Of a DNA stretch of 64,000 nucleotides, positions 18,601 through 28,328 are shown piece by piece. The DNA lies in contig NZ_JAELXT010000009.1 of NCBI RefSeq assembly GCF_016427565.1, positions 1 through 64,000 on the forward strand. Direction: 5' to 3'. The DNA is from Microvirga splendida (lineage in GTDB: Bacteria > Pseudomonadota > Alphaproteobacteria > Rhizobiales > Beijerinckiaceae). The notes under the pieces are model-generated. The model searched no databases, was not told where the DNA came from, and worked only from the letters and a program-made list of their open reading frames with translations. The translations under genes were made by a program, and so were the position numbers. Each line of letters starts with the position of its first letter. Position 1 is the stretch's first letter.

Positions 18601-21495
18601 AACGCGGAGCAGGATTGGCTGAAGACCAACCTCGCCAAGTTCACCCGGATGCTGCAGGGCGAGCGCGATCTCGCCACCGTCTCCAACATGATCCTGTCGG
18701 AAATCGCCCCGCTCGTGAACGCGCAGCAGGGTGTCTTCTACACGGTCGAGAATCGTGGCGACGAACCGACCCTGGAGCTCGTTGCCTCCTATGCCTTCAC
18801 GGAGCGCAAGCATCTCGGAAACCGCTTCCGCTTCCGCGAGGGGCTTGTCGGTCAGGTCGCGCACGAGAAAAAGCGCATTCTGCTCACCAACGCACCGAGC
18901 GACTACATCAAGATCGGTTCGGCGCTGGGTGAGGCGCCGCCGCTCAACATCATCGTGCTGCCGGTTCTGTTCGAGCAGGAGGTGAAGGCGGTGATCGAAC
19001 TGGCCTCGTTCAACCGCTTCTCGGAAACCCACCAATCCTTCCTCGACCAGCTGACGGAATCGATCGGCATCGTTCTCAACACGATCGCGGCCAACATGCG
19101 TACGGAAGGCCTGCTGAAGCAGTCCCAGCTCCTGACCTCCGAGCTTCAGAGCCAGCAGGAGGAGTTGCGGAACACCAACGACCGCCTGGAGCAGCAGGCA
19201 GCTACGCTGCGCCGGTCCGAGGAGCTTCTGCGGCAGCAGCAGGAAGTGCTCCAGAAGACCAACGAGGAGCTCGAGGACAAGGCGCGCCTGCTCGAGATCC
19301 AGAAGAGGGAAGTGGAGACGAAGAACCAGGAGGTCTCCATTGCCAAGACCGCGCTGGAGGAGAAGGCCGAGCAGCTCTCCCTGACCTCGCGCTACAAGTC
19401 GCAGTTCCTGGCCAACATGAGCCACGAGCTGCGGACGCCGCTCAACTCCCTCCTGATCCTGTCGAAGCTCCTGACCGAGAACTCGGAAGGGAACATGACT
19501 GACAAGCAGAAGGAGTTCGCCAAGACGATCCACGCGGCCGGCTCCGATCTCCTATCCCTCATCAACGACATCCTGGACCTTTCCAAGATCGAGTCCGGAA
19601 CGGTCAGCCTCGAGGTCTCCAACGTCGCCTTCAAGGACCTTGTCGAGAACATGGACCGGACGTTCCGCCAGGTGGCGGAGGAGAGACAGCTCGACTTCCA
19701 CGTTGAGGTCGACCCGAAGCTCCCGCTGGCCATCAGAACGGATTCGAAGCGCCTGCAGCAGGTGCTGCGCAACCTCCTGTCGAACGCCTTCAAGTTTACG
19801 GAGCGGGGCGGCGTGACGCTTCAGATCGGATCCGCCGAGGGCTCGCCGCTGCGGGCCGGAAGCCAGTGGATCGCTATGTCGGTCACGGACACAGGCATCG
19901 GCATCCCTGAGGACAAGCAACGGATCATCTTCGAAGCCTTCCAGCAGGCGGACGGCACCACGAGCCGGAAGTATGGCGGAACCGGTCTCGGCCTGTCGAT
20001 CAGCCGTGAGATCGCGCGCCTCCTCGGCGGCGAGATCGTGGTGTCGAGCACGCCGGGAAGCGGCTCCACCTTCACGCTCTTCGTTCCCGTGGAGCCCCCT
20101 GCAAGCCACGGAGCGCTCGGCGCGGGCTCTGCGGCGCGCGCGAACGGCGACGGAGCGGGATCCTACATGCCGTCCGAGGATGGGCCCGGAACGATGATCC
20201 GGCAGCCTTCCGCCGCAATGGCTCTGTCGGCATCCCTCGACGACCGCCATGCGATCACCGTGGGCGACCGCATCGTGCTCATCATCGAGGACGATGCGAT
20301 GTTCGCCTCGGTGCTGCTGGAACTCGCCCGGGAGGAGGGCTTCAAGGGCCTCATTGCCATGGACGGCGCTTCGGCGCTGGCCCTGGCCCATCGCTACAAG
20401 CCGCATGCGATCACGCTCGACATCGGCCTGCCGGACATGGACGGATGGGCGCTCCTCGATCTGCTGAAGCATGACCCGAGGACGCGGCACGTACCCATTC
20501 ACGTGATCTCGGTCGACGATCAGAAGAAGCGCGGCCTCAAGGCCGGTGCCTTCGGCTTCCTCGAGAAGCCTGTCGACCGGGAGGCCCTGATGGGAGCGCT
20601 CAACCGCACGAAGGAGTTCATCGACAGGCCGGTGAAGAAGCTTCTTCTTGTCGAAGACGACGACAACCAGCGCATGAGCCTATCCGAGCTCATGAAGAAC
20701 GAGCAGGTCGACGTCACGGCGGTCGGAACGGCCGAAGGCGCCCTGGAGGTGATCCAGGTGCGGCCCTTCGACTGCGCCATCGTCGACCTCGGCCTGCCGG
20801 ATCTGCCCGGCGCCGAGCTGATCGAGCGCATCCGCAAGACGAGTGGCGGCGAGGAGCTGCCGATCGTCATCTACACGGGACAGGATCTGACCCGGGAGGA
20901 GGAGCGCCGGCTGCAGAGCATCGCCGCGACGATCGTCGTCAAGGGCGAGGGCTCGTCCGAGCGGCTTCTCAACGATACGGCCCTGTTCCTTCACCGGGCG
21001 ATCAGCGCCATTCCGGAGGAGAAGCATATCATCGTCGAGCCCCGCGCCGCTGAGACGATCAGCGGCCGCAAGGTGCTCATCATCGATGACGACATGCGCA
21101 ACATCTTCTCGCTGACGAGCGCGCTCGAGCAGCATGGGATAGCGGTCGTCTTTGCGGAGAACGGCCTGGAAGGCATCGAGAAGCTTCAGGCCAATCCGGA
21201 TATCGATGTTGCCCTTGTCGACATCATGATGCCGGGAATGGACGGCTACGAGACCATGCAGGAGATCCGGAAGATCCCGCAATATCGCGATCTGCCGCTT
21301 GTGGCGGTGACCGCCAAGGCCATGAAGGGCGATCGTGAGAAATGCCTCGAAGCAGGTGCGACAGATTATGTGTCGAAACCTGTGGACATCGATCAGCTTC
21401 TTGCCGTCCTGCGCGTTCAACTCAGCCGGAGCACCTATATCCCTGACGGAAAAGCTGCTCCCAATGGCGCGGCAGGGGTCGGGTTGAATTCATGA
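15646..21495 (+). CDS. Soluble poly-HAMP hybrid histidine kinase with GAF and three receiver domains
   Basis: A 1949-residue cytosolic sensor kinase without any membrane segment. Order: an array of about eleven 92-residue HAMP-type units (residues about 10-985), each with a [17 protein letters not shown] signature and an intervening [18 protein letters not shown] segment; a GAF domain (about 1005-1150); a long coiled coil rich in Gln/Glu (about 1155-1245); HisKA with the phospho-acceptor His1260 in [10 protein letters not shown]; HATPase (about 1365-1490; N, G1 DTGIGIP and G2 GGTGLGL boxes present); then three receivers with acceptors Asp1592, Asp1714 and Asp1859. The architecture recalls fungal group III (Nik1-type) osmosensing kinases, which have fewer HAMP units. 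ATG at 15646 follows GGGGGG. Its stop overlaps the start of the next kinase. No DNA-binding or other output domain is present. Confidence 0.95.
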   Translation: MSQVETTISQLDPKLLLKTLRAFRRGDFSVRLPSDLTGIDGEIAEAFNDIADLNKGLSQELDRVAKVVGKEGRIGERGRLAAATGCWSECIDSVNSMIGDLVQPTTEVARVIGAVAKGDLSQSMQLEIEGRPLRGEFLRIGKVVNTMVGQLSSFASEVTRVAKEVGTEGKLGGQAQVKGVAGTWKDLTDNVNMMAANLTGQVRNIAEVTTAVANGNLSKKITVDVKGEMLELKNTINTMVDQLNSFASEVTRVAKEVGTEGKLGGQAQVKGVAGTWKDLTDNVNMMAANLTGQVRGIAEVVTAVAVGNLTRKLTVDAKGEIAALADTINGMIDTLATFADQVTNVAREVGIEGKLGGQALVPGAAGLWRDLTDNVNMMAANLTGQVRNIADVTTAVANGDLSKKITVDVKGEMLELKNTINTMVDQLNSFASEVTRVAREVGTEGKLGGQAQVKGVGGTWKDLTDNVNMMAANLTGQVRNIADVTTAVANGDLSKKITVDVRGELLELKNTINTMVDQLNSFASEVNRVAKEVGTEGKLGGQARVEGVGGVWKGLTDNVNMMAANLTGQVRNIADVTTAVANGDLSKKITVDVRGELLELKNTINTMVDQLNSFASEVTRVAKEVGSEGKLGGQAQVKGVGGVWKGLTDNVNLMAANLTGQVRGIAEVVTAVATGDLSKKITVVVEGEMLELKSTINTMVDQLNSFASEVTRVAREVGTEGKLGGQAQVKGVAGTWKDLTDNVNMMAANLTGQVRNIADVTTAVANGNLSKKITVDVKGEMLELKNTINTMVDQLNSFASEVTRVAREVGTEGKLGGQAQVKGVAGTWKDLTDNVNMMAANLTGQVRNIADVTTAVANGNLSKKITVDVKGEMLELKNTINTMVDQLNSFASEVTRVAKEVGTEGKLGGQARVEGVSGLWRDLTDNVNQLAANLTNQVRAIAEVATAVTRGDLTRSITAEALGELAALKDNINEMIRNLRDTTLKNAEQDWLKTNLAKFTRMLQGERDLATVSNMILSEIAPLVNAQQGVFYTVENRGDEPTLELVASYAFTERKHLGNRFRFREGLVGQVAHEKKRILLTNAPSDYIKIGSALGEAPPLNIIVLPVLFEQEVKAVIELASFNRFSETHQSFLDQLTESIGIVLNTIAANMRTEGLLKQSQLLTSELQSQQEELRNTNDRLEQQAATLRRSEELLRQQQEVLQKTNEELEDKARLLEIQKREVETKNQEVSIAKTALEEKAEQLSLTSRYKSQFLANMSHELRTPLNSLLILSKLLTENSEGNMTDKQKEFAKTIHAAGSDLLSLINDILDLSKIESGTVSLEVSNVAFKDLVENMDRTFRQVAEERQLDFHVEVDPKLPLAIRTDSKRLQQVLRNLLSNAFKFTERGGVTLQIGSAEGSPLRAGSQWIAMSVTDTGIGIPEDKQRIIFEAFQQADGTTSRKYGGTGLGLSISREIARLLGGEIVVSSTPGSGSTFTLFVPVEPPASHGALGAGSAARANGDGAGSYMPSEDGPGTMIRQPSAAMALSASLDDRHAITVGDRIVLIIEDDAMFASVLLELAREEGFKGLIAMDGASALALAHRYKPHAITLDIGLPDMDGWALLDLLKHDPRTRHVPIHVISVDDQKKRGLKAGAFGFLEKPVDREALMGALNRTKEFIDRPVKKLLLVEDDDNQRMSLSELMKNEQVDVTAVGTAEGALEVIQVRPFDCAIVDLGLPDLPGAELIERIRKTSGGEELPIVIYTGQDLTREEERRLQSIAATIVVKGEGSSERLLNDTALFLHRAISAIPEEKHIIVEPRAAETISGRKVLIIDDDMRNIFSLTSALEQHGIAVVFAENGLEGIEKLQANPDIDVALVDIMMPGMDGYETMQEIRKIPQYRDLPLVAVTAKAMKGDREKCLEAGATDYVSKPVDIDQLLAVLRVQLSRSTYIPDGKAAPNGAAGVGLNS
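16201..18600 (+). repeat. In-frame tandem repeat: nine phased 276-bp HAMP units
   Basis: Units begin at 16201, 16477, 16753, 17029, 17305, 17581, 17857, 18133 and 18409, exactly 276 bases (92 codons) apart, each at the aspartate codon or equivalent before LTDNVN. Several copies are nearly identical in DNA (compare 17857-18132 with 18133-18408), while the units at 16477 and 18409 are more divergent. Two further degenerate units lie upstream. This pattern points to recent duplication or gene conversion inside the gene, and copy number could be misassembled from short reads. Confidence 0.95.
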
Positions 21496-23597
21496 TCGAG
21501 GGCGCTGGGCGGGTGGATGCGGGCCTGGGGGCGGATGAGTTTCATCTGGTCTCGGCCCGTCCCGTGGCGGAACCCATTCTCGCCAAGATCCTGGTGGTCG
21601 ACGACGACCCCAGGAACCTGATCGCCGTCGAAGAGGTGTTGCGATCTCCCGGCGTGGAGATCGTCACCGCCGATTGCGGCGAAGCCGCCCTGCGCCATGT
21701 TCTCCAGAGCGACTTCGCGGCCATCCTTCTCGATGTGCAGATGCCGCGCATGGACGGTTATGAGGTGGCGAGCCTCATCCGGAACAGGCCGCGCTCGTCG
21801 CGGGTGCCGATCCTGTTTCTGACGGCCTTCAACAAGGACGACATGCATGTCTTCAAGGGGTATTCGGCGGGTGCGGTCGACTACGTCTTCAAGCCCATCG
21901 AGCCCCTGATCCTCAAGTCGAAGGTCGAGATCTTCGTCGACCTCTATCGCAAGACCGAGGAGATCCGCCGGCAGGCCGAGCAGGAGCGGCATCTGCTCAT
22001 GGAGAACCTGCGGGTCCGCGGCGAGAAGCTGAAGGCCGAGCAGGCGCTGCGGCGGCGCGAGGAGCACCAGGCCATCGTTCTGCAGTCGTTGCCGATCGCG
22101 CTCTACACGGCTTCCGTCCAGGAGGATCACCGGCAGCTCCACTTCACCAACGAGAGCATCGAGCGGATCACGGGCTTCAAGCCGGAGGCCTTCCTGGAGC
22201 GTTCCGATTTCTGGTCTTCCCGGATCAACGACGAGGATCGGGACCGGGTGCTGAACGAGCTCAAGCGCCTGGAGGAGGACGGATCCGTCAGCCTCGAATA
22301 CCGTTGGCTCTGCGCTGACGGCGTCGAGCGGTATTTTCTCGACCAGACCATGCTCATGCGCGACGACGAAGGCCGCCCACGCGAGTTCTTCGGCATGTGG
22401 TTCGACATCAGCGAGCGCAAGCAGATGGAGCAGAACCTGCTCCATGCCAGCAAGCTGGAAGCCGTCGGCCGCCTCACGGGCGGCATCGCTCACGACTTCA
22501 ACAACATGCTGAGCGTCGTCATCGGCAATCTCGACCTGCTCAAGAAGTCCATTCAGGGCAACGAGAAGGCGGAGCGGCGGGTTCGCATGGCCATGGAGAG
22601 CGCCCAGCATTGTGCGGATCTCACCTATAGGCTACTGACGTTCTCCCGTCGTCAGGCGCTGCAGGTGTCGACGATCGACGTGATGAGCCTCATGCCGAGC
22701 CTTCTTGAACTCATGCGCAGGACGTTGGGCGAGAACATCAATGCCTGCGTTCAGGCCGACGAGGGGATCTGGCCGATCCAGGTGGATCGGGCCCAGTTCG
22801 AGGCGGCTCTTTTAAATCTTGCCGTGAATGCTCGCGACGCCATGCCGGACGGCGGCGATTTGACGATCACCGTCTCGAACCAAGCCGTCGAGGAGGGAAA
22901 GCCGCTTCCAAGCGGCGACTACGTGACCATCGCCGTTCAGGACACCGGGATCGGCATGCCGCCCGACGTGCTGGAGAAGGTCTTCGAGCCGTTCTTCACC
23001 ACGAAGGAGAGCGGCAAAGGCACGGGTCTCGGCCTCAGCATGGTCTATGGGTTCGTTCAGCAATGCCACGGCCGGGTGGAGGTGGAGAGCGAGCAGAATG
23101 TCGGAACGACGATTCGCATCTTCCTTCCTCGTTCCCACGAGATCGCCGAGGACGTCTCTCAGAAGAATGCGAGCATCGCGACGCCCTTCGGGGAAGGGCG
23201 GACCATTCTGGTGGTCGAGGACAACCCTGCGGTTCGCCAGGTAGCCATTTCCACGCTGCGCTCGCTAGGCTTCGCGGTGCAGGAGGCGGAGAGCGGCGAC
23301 GAGGCGGCCCGTGTCCTGAAAGCGAGCCAGGATATTTGCCTGGTTCTGTCGGATGTTCGCATGCCTGGAGAGCTGAGCGGCGTCGATCTTGCTCGCCTCA
23401 TCCAGCGGGAGCACCCTGAGCTTCAGGTGCTGCTGACGACCGGCTATTTCGACACTGAAGAGACGCTGGAGGATCTCAATCTTCTCTACAAGCCCTATCG
23501 TGCGGTCGACCTGGCAGAGAAGATCCAGGCTCTGGTGAATCCGCCGGAGACGATTGAAGTTGAGAATTCCCACCCCCGGAAGGCTGCCGTAGCATAG
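21492..23597 (+). CDS. Hybrid histidine kinase (REC-PAS-HisKA-HATPase-REC)
   Basis: A 701-residue soluble hybrid kinase. Its ATG (21492) overlaps the stop of the poly-HAMP kinase, so translation is coupled. Order: an N-terminal receiver (about 30-150, acceptor Asp81 in [12 protein letters not shown]); a linker coiled coil; a PAS domain (about 195-315, ending [13 protein letters not shown]); HisKA with His334 in [11 protein letters not shown]; HATPase (about 430-550, with DTGIGM and [13 protein letters not shown]); and a C-terminal receiver (about 570-690, Asp621 in LSDVRMPG). Phosphate could enter through the N-terminal receiver from the upstream kinase and leave through the C-terminal one. 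That relay is inferred from gene coupling. Neither protein has a transcriptional output, so an unlinked response regulator or phosphotransfer protein is needed. Confidence 0.93.
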   Translation: MIEGAGRVDAGLGADEFHLVSARPVAEPILAKILVVDDDPRNLIAVEEVLRSPGVEIVTADCGEAALRHVLQSDFAAILLDVQMPRMDGYEVASLIRNRPRSSRVPILFLTAFNKDDMHVFKGYSAGAVDYVFKPIEPLILKSKVEIFVDLYRKTEEIRRQAEQERHLLMENLRVRGEKLKAEQALRRREEHQAIVLQSLPIALYTASVQEDHRQLHFTNESIERITGFKPEAFLERSDFWSSRINDEDRDRVLNELKRLEEDGSVSLEYRWLCADGVERYFLDQTMLMRDDEGRPREFFGMWFDISERKQMEQNLLHASKLEAVGRLTGGIAHDFNNMLSVVIGNLDLLKKSIQGNEKAERRVRMAMESAQHCADLTYRLLTFSRRQALQVSTIDVMSLMPSLLELMRRTLGENINACVQADEGIWPIQVDRAQFEAALLNLAVNARDAMPDGGDLTITVSNQAVEEGKPLPSGDYVTIAVQDTGIGMPPDVLEKVFEPFFTTKESGKGTGLGLSMVYGFVQQCHGRVEVESEQNVGTTIRIFLPRSHEIAEDVSQKNASIATPFGEGRTILVVEDNPAVRQVAISTLRSLGFAVQEAESGDEAARVLKASQDICLVLSDVRMPGELSGVDLARLIQREHPELQVLLTTGYFDTEETLEDLNLLYKPYRAVDLAEKIQALVNPPETIEVENSHPRKAAVA

Positions 23598-23620
23598 CCT
23601 GTCCGGCGTCGATGAGATGC

Positions 23621-23851
23621 CTACAGGGTCGCCGTCAGCGTGTCCCTGTCACCCTGCCATGCCGTGTAGAAATCGCCGGTCCGATCGAGAACGAACACGG
23701 TGGGGCAGTTCGACACGGCCGACCAATAGGCCGATTCAACGGCGAATTTCAGAGCCTTGGCGCGAAAGTGAAACGACCCCAGGTCTCTCCCGAAATGCGA
23801 GACCGTCCAGCGATCATGCTTGAACGCAACGCAGTACGCTCCGTGGGCCAT
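23621..23851 (-). CDS. Small hypothetical protein resembling DUF2188
   Basis: A 76-residue protein, not firmly recognised. The start is ATG at 23851 because GGGAGG lies six bases upstream; the frame is open for 28 further codons, but they have no such site. The sequence has a pattern reminiscent of DUF2188-like small proteins: a first strand (YCVAFKHDRWTVSHFGRDLG), a helix with regular alanines (AKALKFAVESAYWSAV), then a strand ending in FVLDRTGDFYTAW. It converges on the second hybrid kinase with a gap of 23 bases. Its function is unknown. Confidence 0.6.
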   Translation of the reverse strand: MAHGAYCVAFKHDRWTVSHFGRDLGSFHFRAKALKFAVESAYWSAVSNCPTVFVLDRTGDFYTAWQGDRDTLTATL

Positions 23852-24042
23852 GAGGATCCTCCCAAGTAGCTTCTCCGGCAAATCACGGGCCGTTGCTAAC
23901 CAGCCTGCAGCAGGAATGCAACCGCCAATGGCCACTCATTAAGGGTCAAGCCGTTAACGGCCGGTTTCGCCTGGTGGCGACCAGCGGCGGGGCTGGGAAG
24001 GCATTCCGAATGCGGCGGCCAGGTTTTCCCGCGTGAGATGTC

Positions 24043-24813
24043 TCACAGCGAGGCTGTCACCCCTCCATCGACATAGATGATTTGTCCGTTGACGAAGTTC
24101 GAGGCATCGGAAGAGAGGAAGATGGCCGCTCCGACGAGATCCTCCAGCTCGCCCCAGCGGCGTGAGGGCGTTCGGCCGATCAGCCAATCGGAAAAAGCCT
24201 TGTCCTCCACGAGCGCCCGATTGAGTTCCGTCTTGAAGTAACCGGGCCCGAGGCCGTTGACCTGAAGACCGTGCTTTCCCCAATCGATCGCCATGCCCTT
24301 GGTGAGCATCTTCACCGCGCCCTTCGTGGCCGCATAGGGAGCGATGGACGGGCGGCCGAGCTCGCTCTGAACCGAGCAGATGTTGATGATCTTGCCGCGT
24401 ACCCTCTGGATCATGCGTTGCGCGACGGCCTGCCCGACGTGGAAGACGCTGTCGACATTCGTCTTCATCAAAGCATGCCAGGCATCTTCCGGATAATCTT
24501 CGAGAGGCGCGCGAAACTGCATGCCGGCATTGTTGACCAGGATGTCGATAGGGCCGATTTCATCCTCGATGCGCGCGATGGCCGGCCTGACGGATCCGCT
24601 GTCGGTGACATCGAAAGCCATCTCGTGCACCGGCAGGCCGTCCCGGCGGAGCCGCTCGGCCGCGAGCGTAAGCCTGCCCGGCTCGCGCCCGTTGAGAACG
24701 ACCGTCGCGCCCGCCCTTGCCAGTCCTTGGGCAAGGGCAAAGCCGATTCCCGCGCTCGATCCCGTTACCAAGGCGGTGCGCCCGGAAAGGTCGAAGAGAC
24801 TTGCAGCATTCAT
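24043..24813 (-). CDS. SDR oxidoreductase, gluconate 5-dehydrogenase-like
   Basis: A 256-residue classical short-chain dehydrogenase. Seen: the coenzyme motif TGSSAGIG (residues about 17-24) followed by NGRE, which suggests NADP; DILVNNAGMQ; the catalytic Ser (SVQSELGR) and Tyr-x-x-x-Lys (YAATK); and a typical C-terminus INGQIIYVDGG-like (VNGQIIYVDGG). It is closest to gluconate 5-dehydrogenase / 5-keto-gluconate reductase (IdnO/Gno), which interconverts gluconate and 5-ketogluconate. It is the last gene of a leftward three-gene set (dehydratase, FAD oxidase, SDR) with gaps of about 30 bases. That context suggests oxidation or reduction of a sugar acid; the actual substrate is not fixed by the sequence. 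Confidence 0.85.
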   Translation of the reverse strand: MNAASLFDLSGRTALVTGSSAGIGFALAQGLARAGATVVLNGREPGRLTLAAERLRRDGLPVHEMAFDVTDSGSVRPAIARIEDEIGPIDILVNNAGMQFRAPLEDYPEDAWHALMKTNVDSVFHVGQAVAQRMIQRVRGKIINICSVQSELGRPSIAPYAATKGAVKMLTKGMAIDWGKHGLQVNGLGPGYFKTELNRALVEDKAFSDWLIGRTPSRRWGELEDLVGAAIFLSSDASNFVNGQIIYVDGGVTASL

Positions 24814-24843
24814 CGTCGTGCGCCTTGGAGAATCCGTCCGTGC

Positions 24844-26220
24844 TTAAAGCACACGGCCGGGATTGAGGATGCCGGCCGGGTCGAGGGTTTGCTTCATCTT
24901 GGCCATCAGGGCGAGTTCAGGTTCGGACCGGCTCAAGGGGAGGTAGGGCCGCTTGATGCGCCCGATGCCGTGCTCGGCCGAGACCGATCCTCCGAGCCGT
25001 GAGACGAGATCGTAGACGAGGCCCTGAACGCTCTTCTTGGCCTCGACCGTCATGTCCTGAATGGCCACGTTGATATGGATGTTGCTGTCTGCCACATGGC
25101 CGAAGACGACCCAGATGGCCTCCGGCCAGCGCCTCGGCATTTCCTCGCGCAGATGTGCGACGGCTTCCGTCATCCGGTCGAGCGGAACGCTGACATCGAA
25201 GCGGATCTCCTCGGGCAGGAAGCGTCCGTATTCATAGGGCGTTTCCCGGTAGGCCCAGAACCGGTTCCGGTCGGTGCGCGATTGTGCGACCAGAGCGTCT
25301 TTGATCAGGCCCTGCTCGTAGAGTTCGCTCAGGACAAGAGAAAATGCTTCGGTTCCCGCCGGATCCTCACCCATATCCGCCTCGATCAGCAGCGTGACGT
25401 CGTGCTCGGCCTCGAAGGCGGGCGGGAGGCCGCAGACCTGCGTGGCGACATTCATGAACTCACGCCACATCGCCTCGAACACGAGAAGGCGTCCCGGATG
25501 CGTCTGCTGGAACTGGCGCAGCACGAGCAGGCCGTCGTCGAAGCTGCCGACAGTGCAGAGGGCAGTCTGGAGACCTCGGGTCTTCGGGTGCAGCCCGATC
25601 ACGACCCGTGTGATGACGCCGAGCGTTCCTTCGCTCCCGATGAACAACTGCGTCCAGTCATAGCCGGCATTGTTCTTCAGCATCTTGTTCAGCGACCGGA
25701 CGACGGTGCCGTCCGCGAGAACGACCTCAAGGCCGAGAATGTTGCGGCGGGCCATGCCATAGCGCAGCACCTGATTGCCGCCGGCATTGGTGGCCGCATT
25801 GCCGCCGATGGTGCAGCTGCCCCGCGCCCCGAGATCGATGCCGCAGAGATAGCCCGCCTCATCGGCGGCCTGCTGTACTGCCGCCAGCGGCGTGCCGGCA
25901 AGCGCCGTCAGCGTCGCGCTGGCGGCATCGATCTCCTCGATGCCGTTCATGCGTTCGAGCGAGAGGGCGATTTCTCCTGATTGGGGATGTGCGCCGCCTG
26001 CCAGTCCTGTCAGTCCCCCTTGCGTGACGACCGGATGGCCATGCTCGTGGCAGATCCGCAGGGCCGTGGCGACATCCTCGGTCGTCTGCGGCAGGATCAG
26101 GGCTTTGGGAGGCGTGGGCGCAAGGCCGCTGGCATCGGCATGATTGCGCAAAGGCACATCGGCTCCCGTCTTGACCTGGGGTCCGAGGGCGGCTCTCAGG
26201 GCATCGATCACATCGCTCAT
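24844..26220 (-). CDS. FAD-linked 2-hydroxy-acid oxidase/dehydrogenase (GlcD/D-lactate dehydrogenase family)
   Basis: About 458 residues of the VAO/FAD-linked oxidase family. It oxidises a D-2-hydroxy acid, such as D-lactate, glycolate or D-2-hydroxyglutarate, to the 2-keto acid. The FAD_binding_4 domain is at about 35-215, with VVTQGGLTGLAGGA, the pyrophosphate-binding GARGSCTIGGNAATNAGGN and FIGSEGTLGVIT. The C-terminal FAD_oxidase_C domain (about 220-458) ends with SAEHGIGRIKRPYL and LDPAGILNPGRVL. I chose ATG at 26220 (MSDVIDALR) with GGAA upstream; TTG or ATG five codons earlier (to 26235) is possible. It is the middle gene of the leftward sugar-acid set, so its substrate may be a sugar-derived hydroxy acid; this is inferred. 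Confidence 0.88.
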   Translation of the reverse strand: MSDVIDALRAALGPQVKTGADVPLRNHADASGLAPTPPKALILPQTTEDVATALRICHEHGHPVVTQGGLTGLAGGAHPQSGEIALSLERMNGIEEIDAASATLTALAGTPLAAVQQAADEAGYLCGIDLGARGSCTIGGNAATNAGGNQVLRYGMARRNILGLEVVLADGTVVRSLNKMLKNNAGYDWTQLFIGSEGTLGVITRVVIGLHPKTRGLQTALCTVGSFDDGLLVLRQFQQTHPGRLLVFEAMWREFMNVATQVCGLPPAFEAEHDVTLLIEADMGEDPAGTEAFSLVLSELYEQGLIKDALVAQSRTDRNRFWAYRETPYEYGRFLPEEIRFDVSVPLDRMTEAVAHLREEMPRRWPEAIWVVFGHVADSNIHINVAIQDMTVEAKKSVQGLVYDLVSRLGGSVSAEHGIGRIKRPYLPLSRSEPELALMAKMKQTLDPAGILNPGRVL

Positions 26221-26254
26221 GGCATTCCACATCAAATGTTCGTTGATGTCCCGG

Positions 26255-27454
26255 CTATGAACCGTCGGACATCCTGACGATGGCGTCGGGCCGGCTGCAG
26301 AGGTCCGGCAGCAACTCCAACCCCAGGCCCGGCTTCATGTTGACCGTGACCTCTCCGTTGGCGACAGCGGGCAGGTCGGTCACCAGCTCGGTATACCAGC
26401 CGGTGTAGAACGCCCGGACGCTTTCCTGGATCAGCGCGTTCCTCGCGTGCAGGGAGAAGTGGCAGGAGGCCGCGTAAACCACCGGCCCCGTGCAGTCATG
26501 AGGTGCAACCGGCACATGCCAGGCCTCGGCGAGGGCCGCGATCTTGCGCGCTTCGGTCAGGCCGCCGCACCACGACAGGTCGAGCATCACGACGCCGGCG
26601 ACGCCGGTTTCGAGATACTCGCGAAAGGCATGCGTATAGGACAGGGTCTCGGATGCGCAGACCCATGCCTTCGAGTGCCGGGCGTAATCCTTGAGGTCGC
26701 CGATGTTGTCGAGACGGAACGGATCCTCATGCCAGTAGGTCTCGAACTCGGCGAGAGCCGCGGCGAGCTTCTTGGCCATGGGCAGGCTCCAGAGGGAGTG
26801 GAACTCGACCATGATGTCCATCTTGTCGCCGACGGCCTTGCGGATCCTGGCGAAGGGCTCGAGGGCTGTCTTCAACTCGGCCGGAGAGATGTCGTAGCCA
26901 TGGCTGCGCTCCGCCGCCACATCGAACGGCCAGATCTTCATGCCGGTGATGCCCTGCTCCAGCAGCGAGTGCGCCAAGTCATCGGCGCTGTGCAGGAACG
27001 CCTCAAGATCCTCGTACGCCCCTTCGGCGCTGCCGACGCCCCAGTTCGCCACCTTCTGCGCCCGGCCGTCGCGGATGTAACGGTAGCCGGCGCAGGTGTT
27101 GTAGACCCGGATCCGATCCCGTGAGCGCCCTCCCAGCATGTCGCAGACGGGTTTGCCGTGAGCCTTGCCGAACAGATCCCACAAGGCGATGTCGACAGCG
27201 GAATTGCCCCGTGTTTCCACCCCGGCCGATCTCCAGCCGAGATAGTTCTGAAGATCGCGATTGAGAGCTTCGATCTGGAGAGGATCGCGCCCGATCAGCT
27301 TGGCCGCCACGGTCTCGTGGATGTAGGCTTCCACGGCCGCGGCACCCATGAAGGTTTCGCCCAGGCCGATCAGGCCCTCGTCGGTGTGGATGCGAATCCA
27401 GATGATGTTCGCGAATTCCTGCAACCGGATTGTCTCGACGCCGGTGATCCTCAT
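26255..27454 (-). CDS. Enolase-superfamily sugar-acid dehydratase (galactonate dehydratase-like)
   Basis: A 399-residue mandelate-racemase/muconate-lactonising-type enzyme. The start is ATG at 27454 (MRITGVET), which has GAGGG upstream. The capping domain is about 1-120 and the barrel about 130-399. Metal ligands read Glu217 (MVEFHS), Glu243 (WHEDPF) and Glu269 (ASETLS), each 26 residues apart. His219 and His319 are 100 residues apart, as in E. coli D-galactonate dehydratase (Asp183/Glu209/Glu235, His185/His285). The first ligand is therefore Glu rather than Asp, and the usual KxK pair reads Lys173-Ile-Trp. Function: probable dehydration of an acid sugar to a 2-keto-3-deoxy acid. First gene of the leftward set and divergent from a TRAP transporter, so uptake and breakdown of the same acid sugar is likely. 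Confidence 0.88.
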   Translation of the reverse strand: MRITGVETIRLQEFANIIWIRIHTDEGLIGLGETFMGAAAVEAYIHETVAAKLIGRDPLQIEALNRDLQNYLGWRSAGVETRGNSAVDIALWDLFGKAHGKPVCDMLGGRSRDRIRVYNTCAGYRYIRDGRAQKVANWGVGSAEGAYEDLEAFLHSADDLAHSLLEQGITGMKIWPFDVAAERSHGYDISPAELKTALEPFARIRKAVGDKMDIMVEFHSLWSLPMAKKLAAALAEFETYWHEDPFRLDNIGDLKDYARHSKAWVCASETLSYTHAFREYLETGVAGVVMLDLSWCGGLTEARKIAALAEAWHVPVAPHDCTGPVVYAASCHFSLHARNALIQESVRAFYTGWYTELVTDLPAVANGEVTVNMKPGLGLELLPDLCSRPDAIVRMSDGS

Positions 27455-27785
27455 TGAACCCTCGCCATGGCCACGGCTCATTTGCACATGAACGGCAACG
27501 GAGAACAACCGTCACGATGAACGACTGCGGATTATGGAGAGCGCCGCGCGGTTTCCACCGGAATGAGACGGCATGAGGGTATTCATAAGTATAATTCGCA
27601 ACATTAGAACGCTTCCGTGCGGCCCGAATATGTTCCAGCATCTGACGCTCAAAGCCTGTTCTGCTTCGAATTGACACTCTCCGAAGCCGGGTCTTAGATC
27701 AGGAAACTTCGCTCCCGAGCGGCCTTGAACAGTCGGTCGAGGCGAACAGAATCATGTGAGCAGGGACAGGAAGCAGGGAGCAGCG
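27455..27785. other. Divergent promoter region of the sugar-acid locus
   Basis: 331 bases between the dehydratase and the TRAP small subunit. The middle (27580-27610) is notably AT-rich (TATTCATAAGTATAATTCG) for this genome and is a reasonable place for promoter elements. I found no convincing palindrome, and no regulator gene is encoded in or next to the locus. Confidence 0.45.
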
Positions 27786-28328
27786 GTGGACAAGGCGGTA
27801 TCCTTTTTCTTCAAGGGGCTGGAGGCGCTGCTGGTCCTCCTGCTGGCCGCCATGGTCGTCATGGTATTCGGCAACGTGGTCCTGCGTTACCTGTTCGACA
27901 CCGGGATCGACGTGTCCGAGGAACTCTCCCGGTACTTCTTCGTCTGGCTGACATTCATCGGAGCCGTCGTGGTGGGGCGGCAGAACGCCCACCTGGGCGT
28001 GGAGACCCTGGTGGCCCGCCTGGGCGATTGGGGGCGCAAGCTCTGCATGGTCCTGTCGGACCTCTTCGTGATCGGGTGCTGCGCGGTGTTCTTCTGGGGC
28101 ACCTGGCAGCAGGCGGAGATCAACGCCACCAATTATGCTCCGATTACGGAAATCTCGATGCTCTGGGTCTATGGCGTTGGCTTCTTCACGAGCATAGGCC
28201 TGGGCATCATGGCCGCACTTCGCATCCTGCGGGTCGTCAGCGGACGTCTGAGCGGCCGGGAGCTTCGCGCCTTCGCTGGAGACTACAGCGATGACGAAGC
28301 CCATACCCTGAGGGGGCACCTCGAGTGA
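27786..28328 (+). CDS. dctQ: TRAP transporter small permease (DctQ type)
   Basis: A 180-residue inner-membrane subunit with four hydrophobic helices (about 10-35, 50-70, 88-112 and 130-155). The typical motifs are NVVLRYLFDTGIDVSEELSRYFFVWLTFIGA and GRQNAHLGVETL. The start is GTG at 27786 with AGGGAG five to six bases upstream; a GTG ten codons earlier lacks a ribosome binding site. With DctM and DctP it forms a sodium-driven uptake system for carboxylates. Its last bases overlap the GTG start of the large subunit. Confidence 0.92.
   Translation: MDKAVSFFFKGLEALLVLLLAAMVVMVFGNVVLRYLFDTGIDVSEELSRYFFVWLTFIGAVVVGRQNAHLGVETLVARLGDWGRKLCMVLSDLFVIGCCAVFFWGTWQQAEINATNYAPITEISMLWVYGVGFFTSIGLGIMAALRILRVVSGRLSGRELRAFAGDYSDDEAHTLRGHLE

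Noticed and set aside
17524..19533. A 669-codon open frame on the minus strand under the poly-HAMP kinase
   Set aside because: Its repeats are only the reverse reading of the HAMP repeats ([18 protein letters not shown]), so it is a shadow.
23950..23961. Perfect 12-bp palindrome GCCGTTAACGGC
   Set aside because: It is 99 bases upstream of the small DUF2188-like gene but isolated, with no second copy or promoter context; chance is likely.
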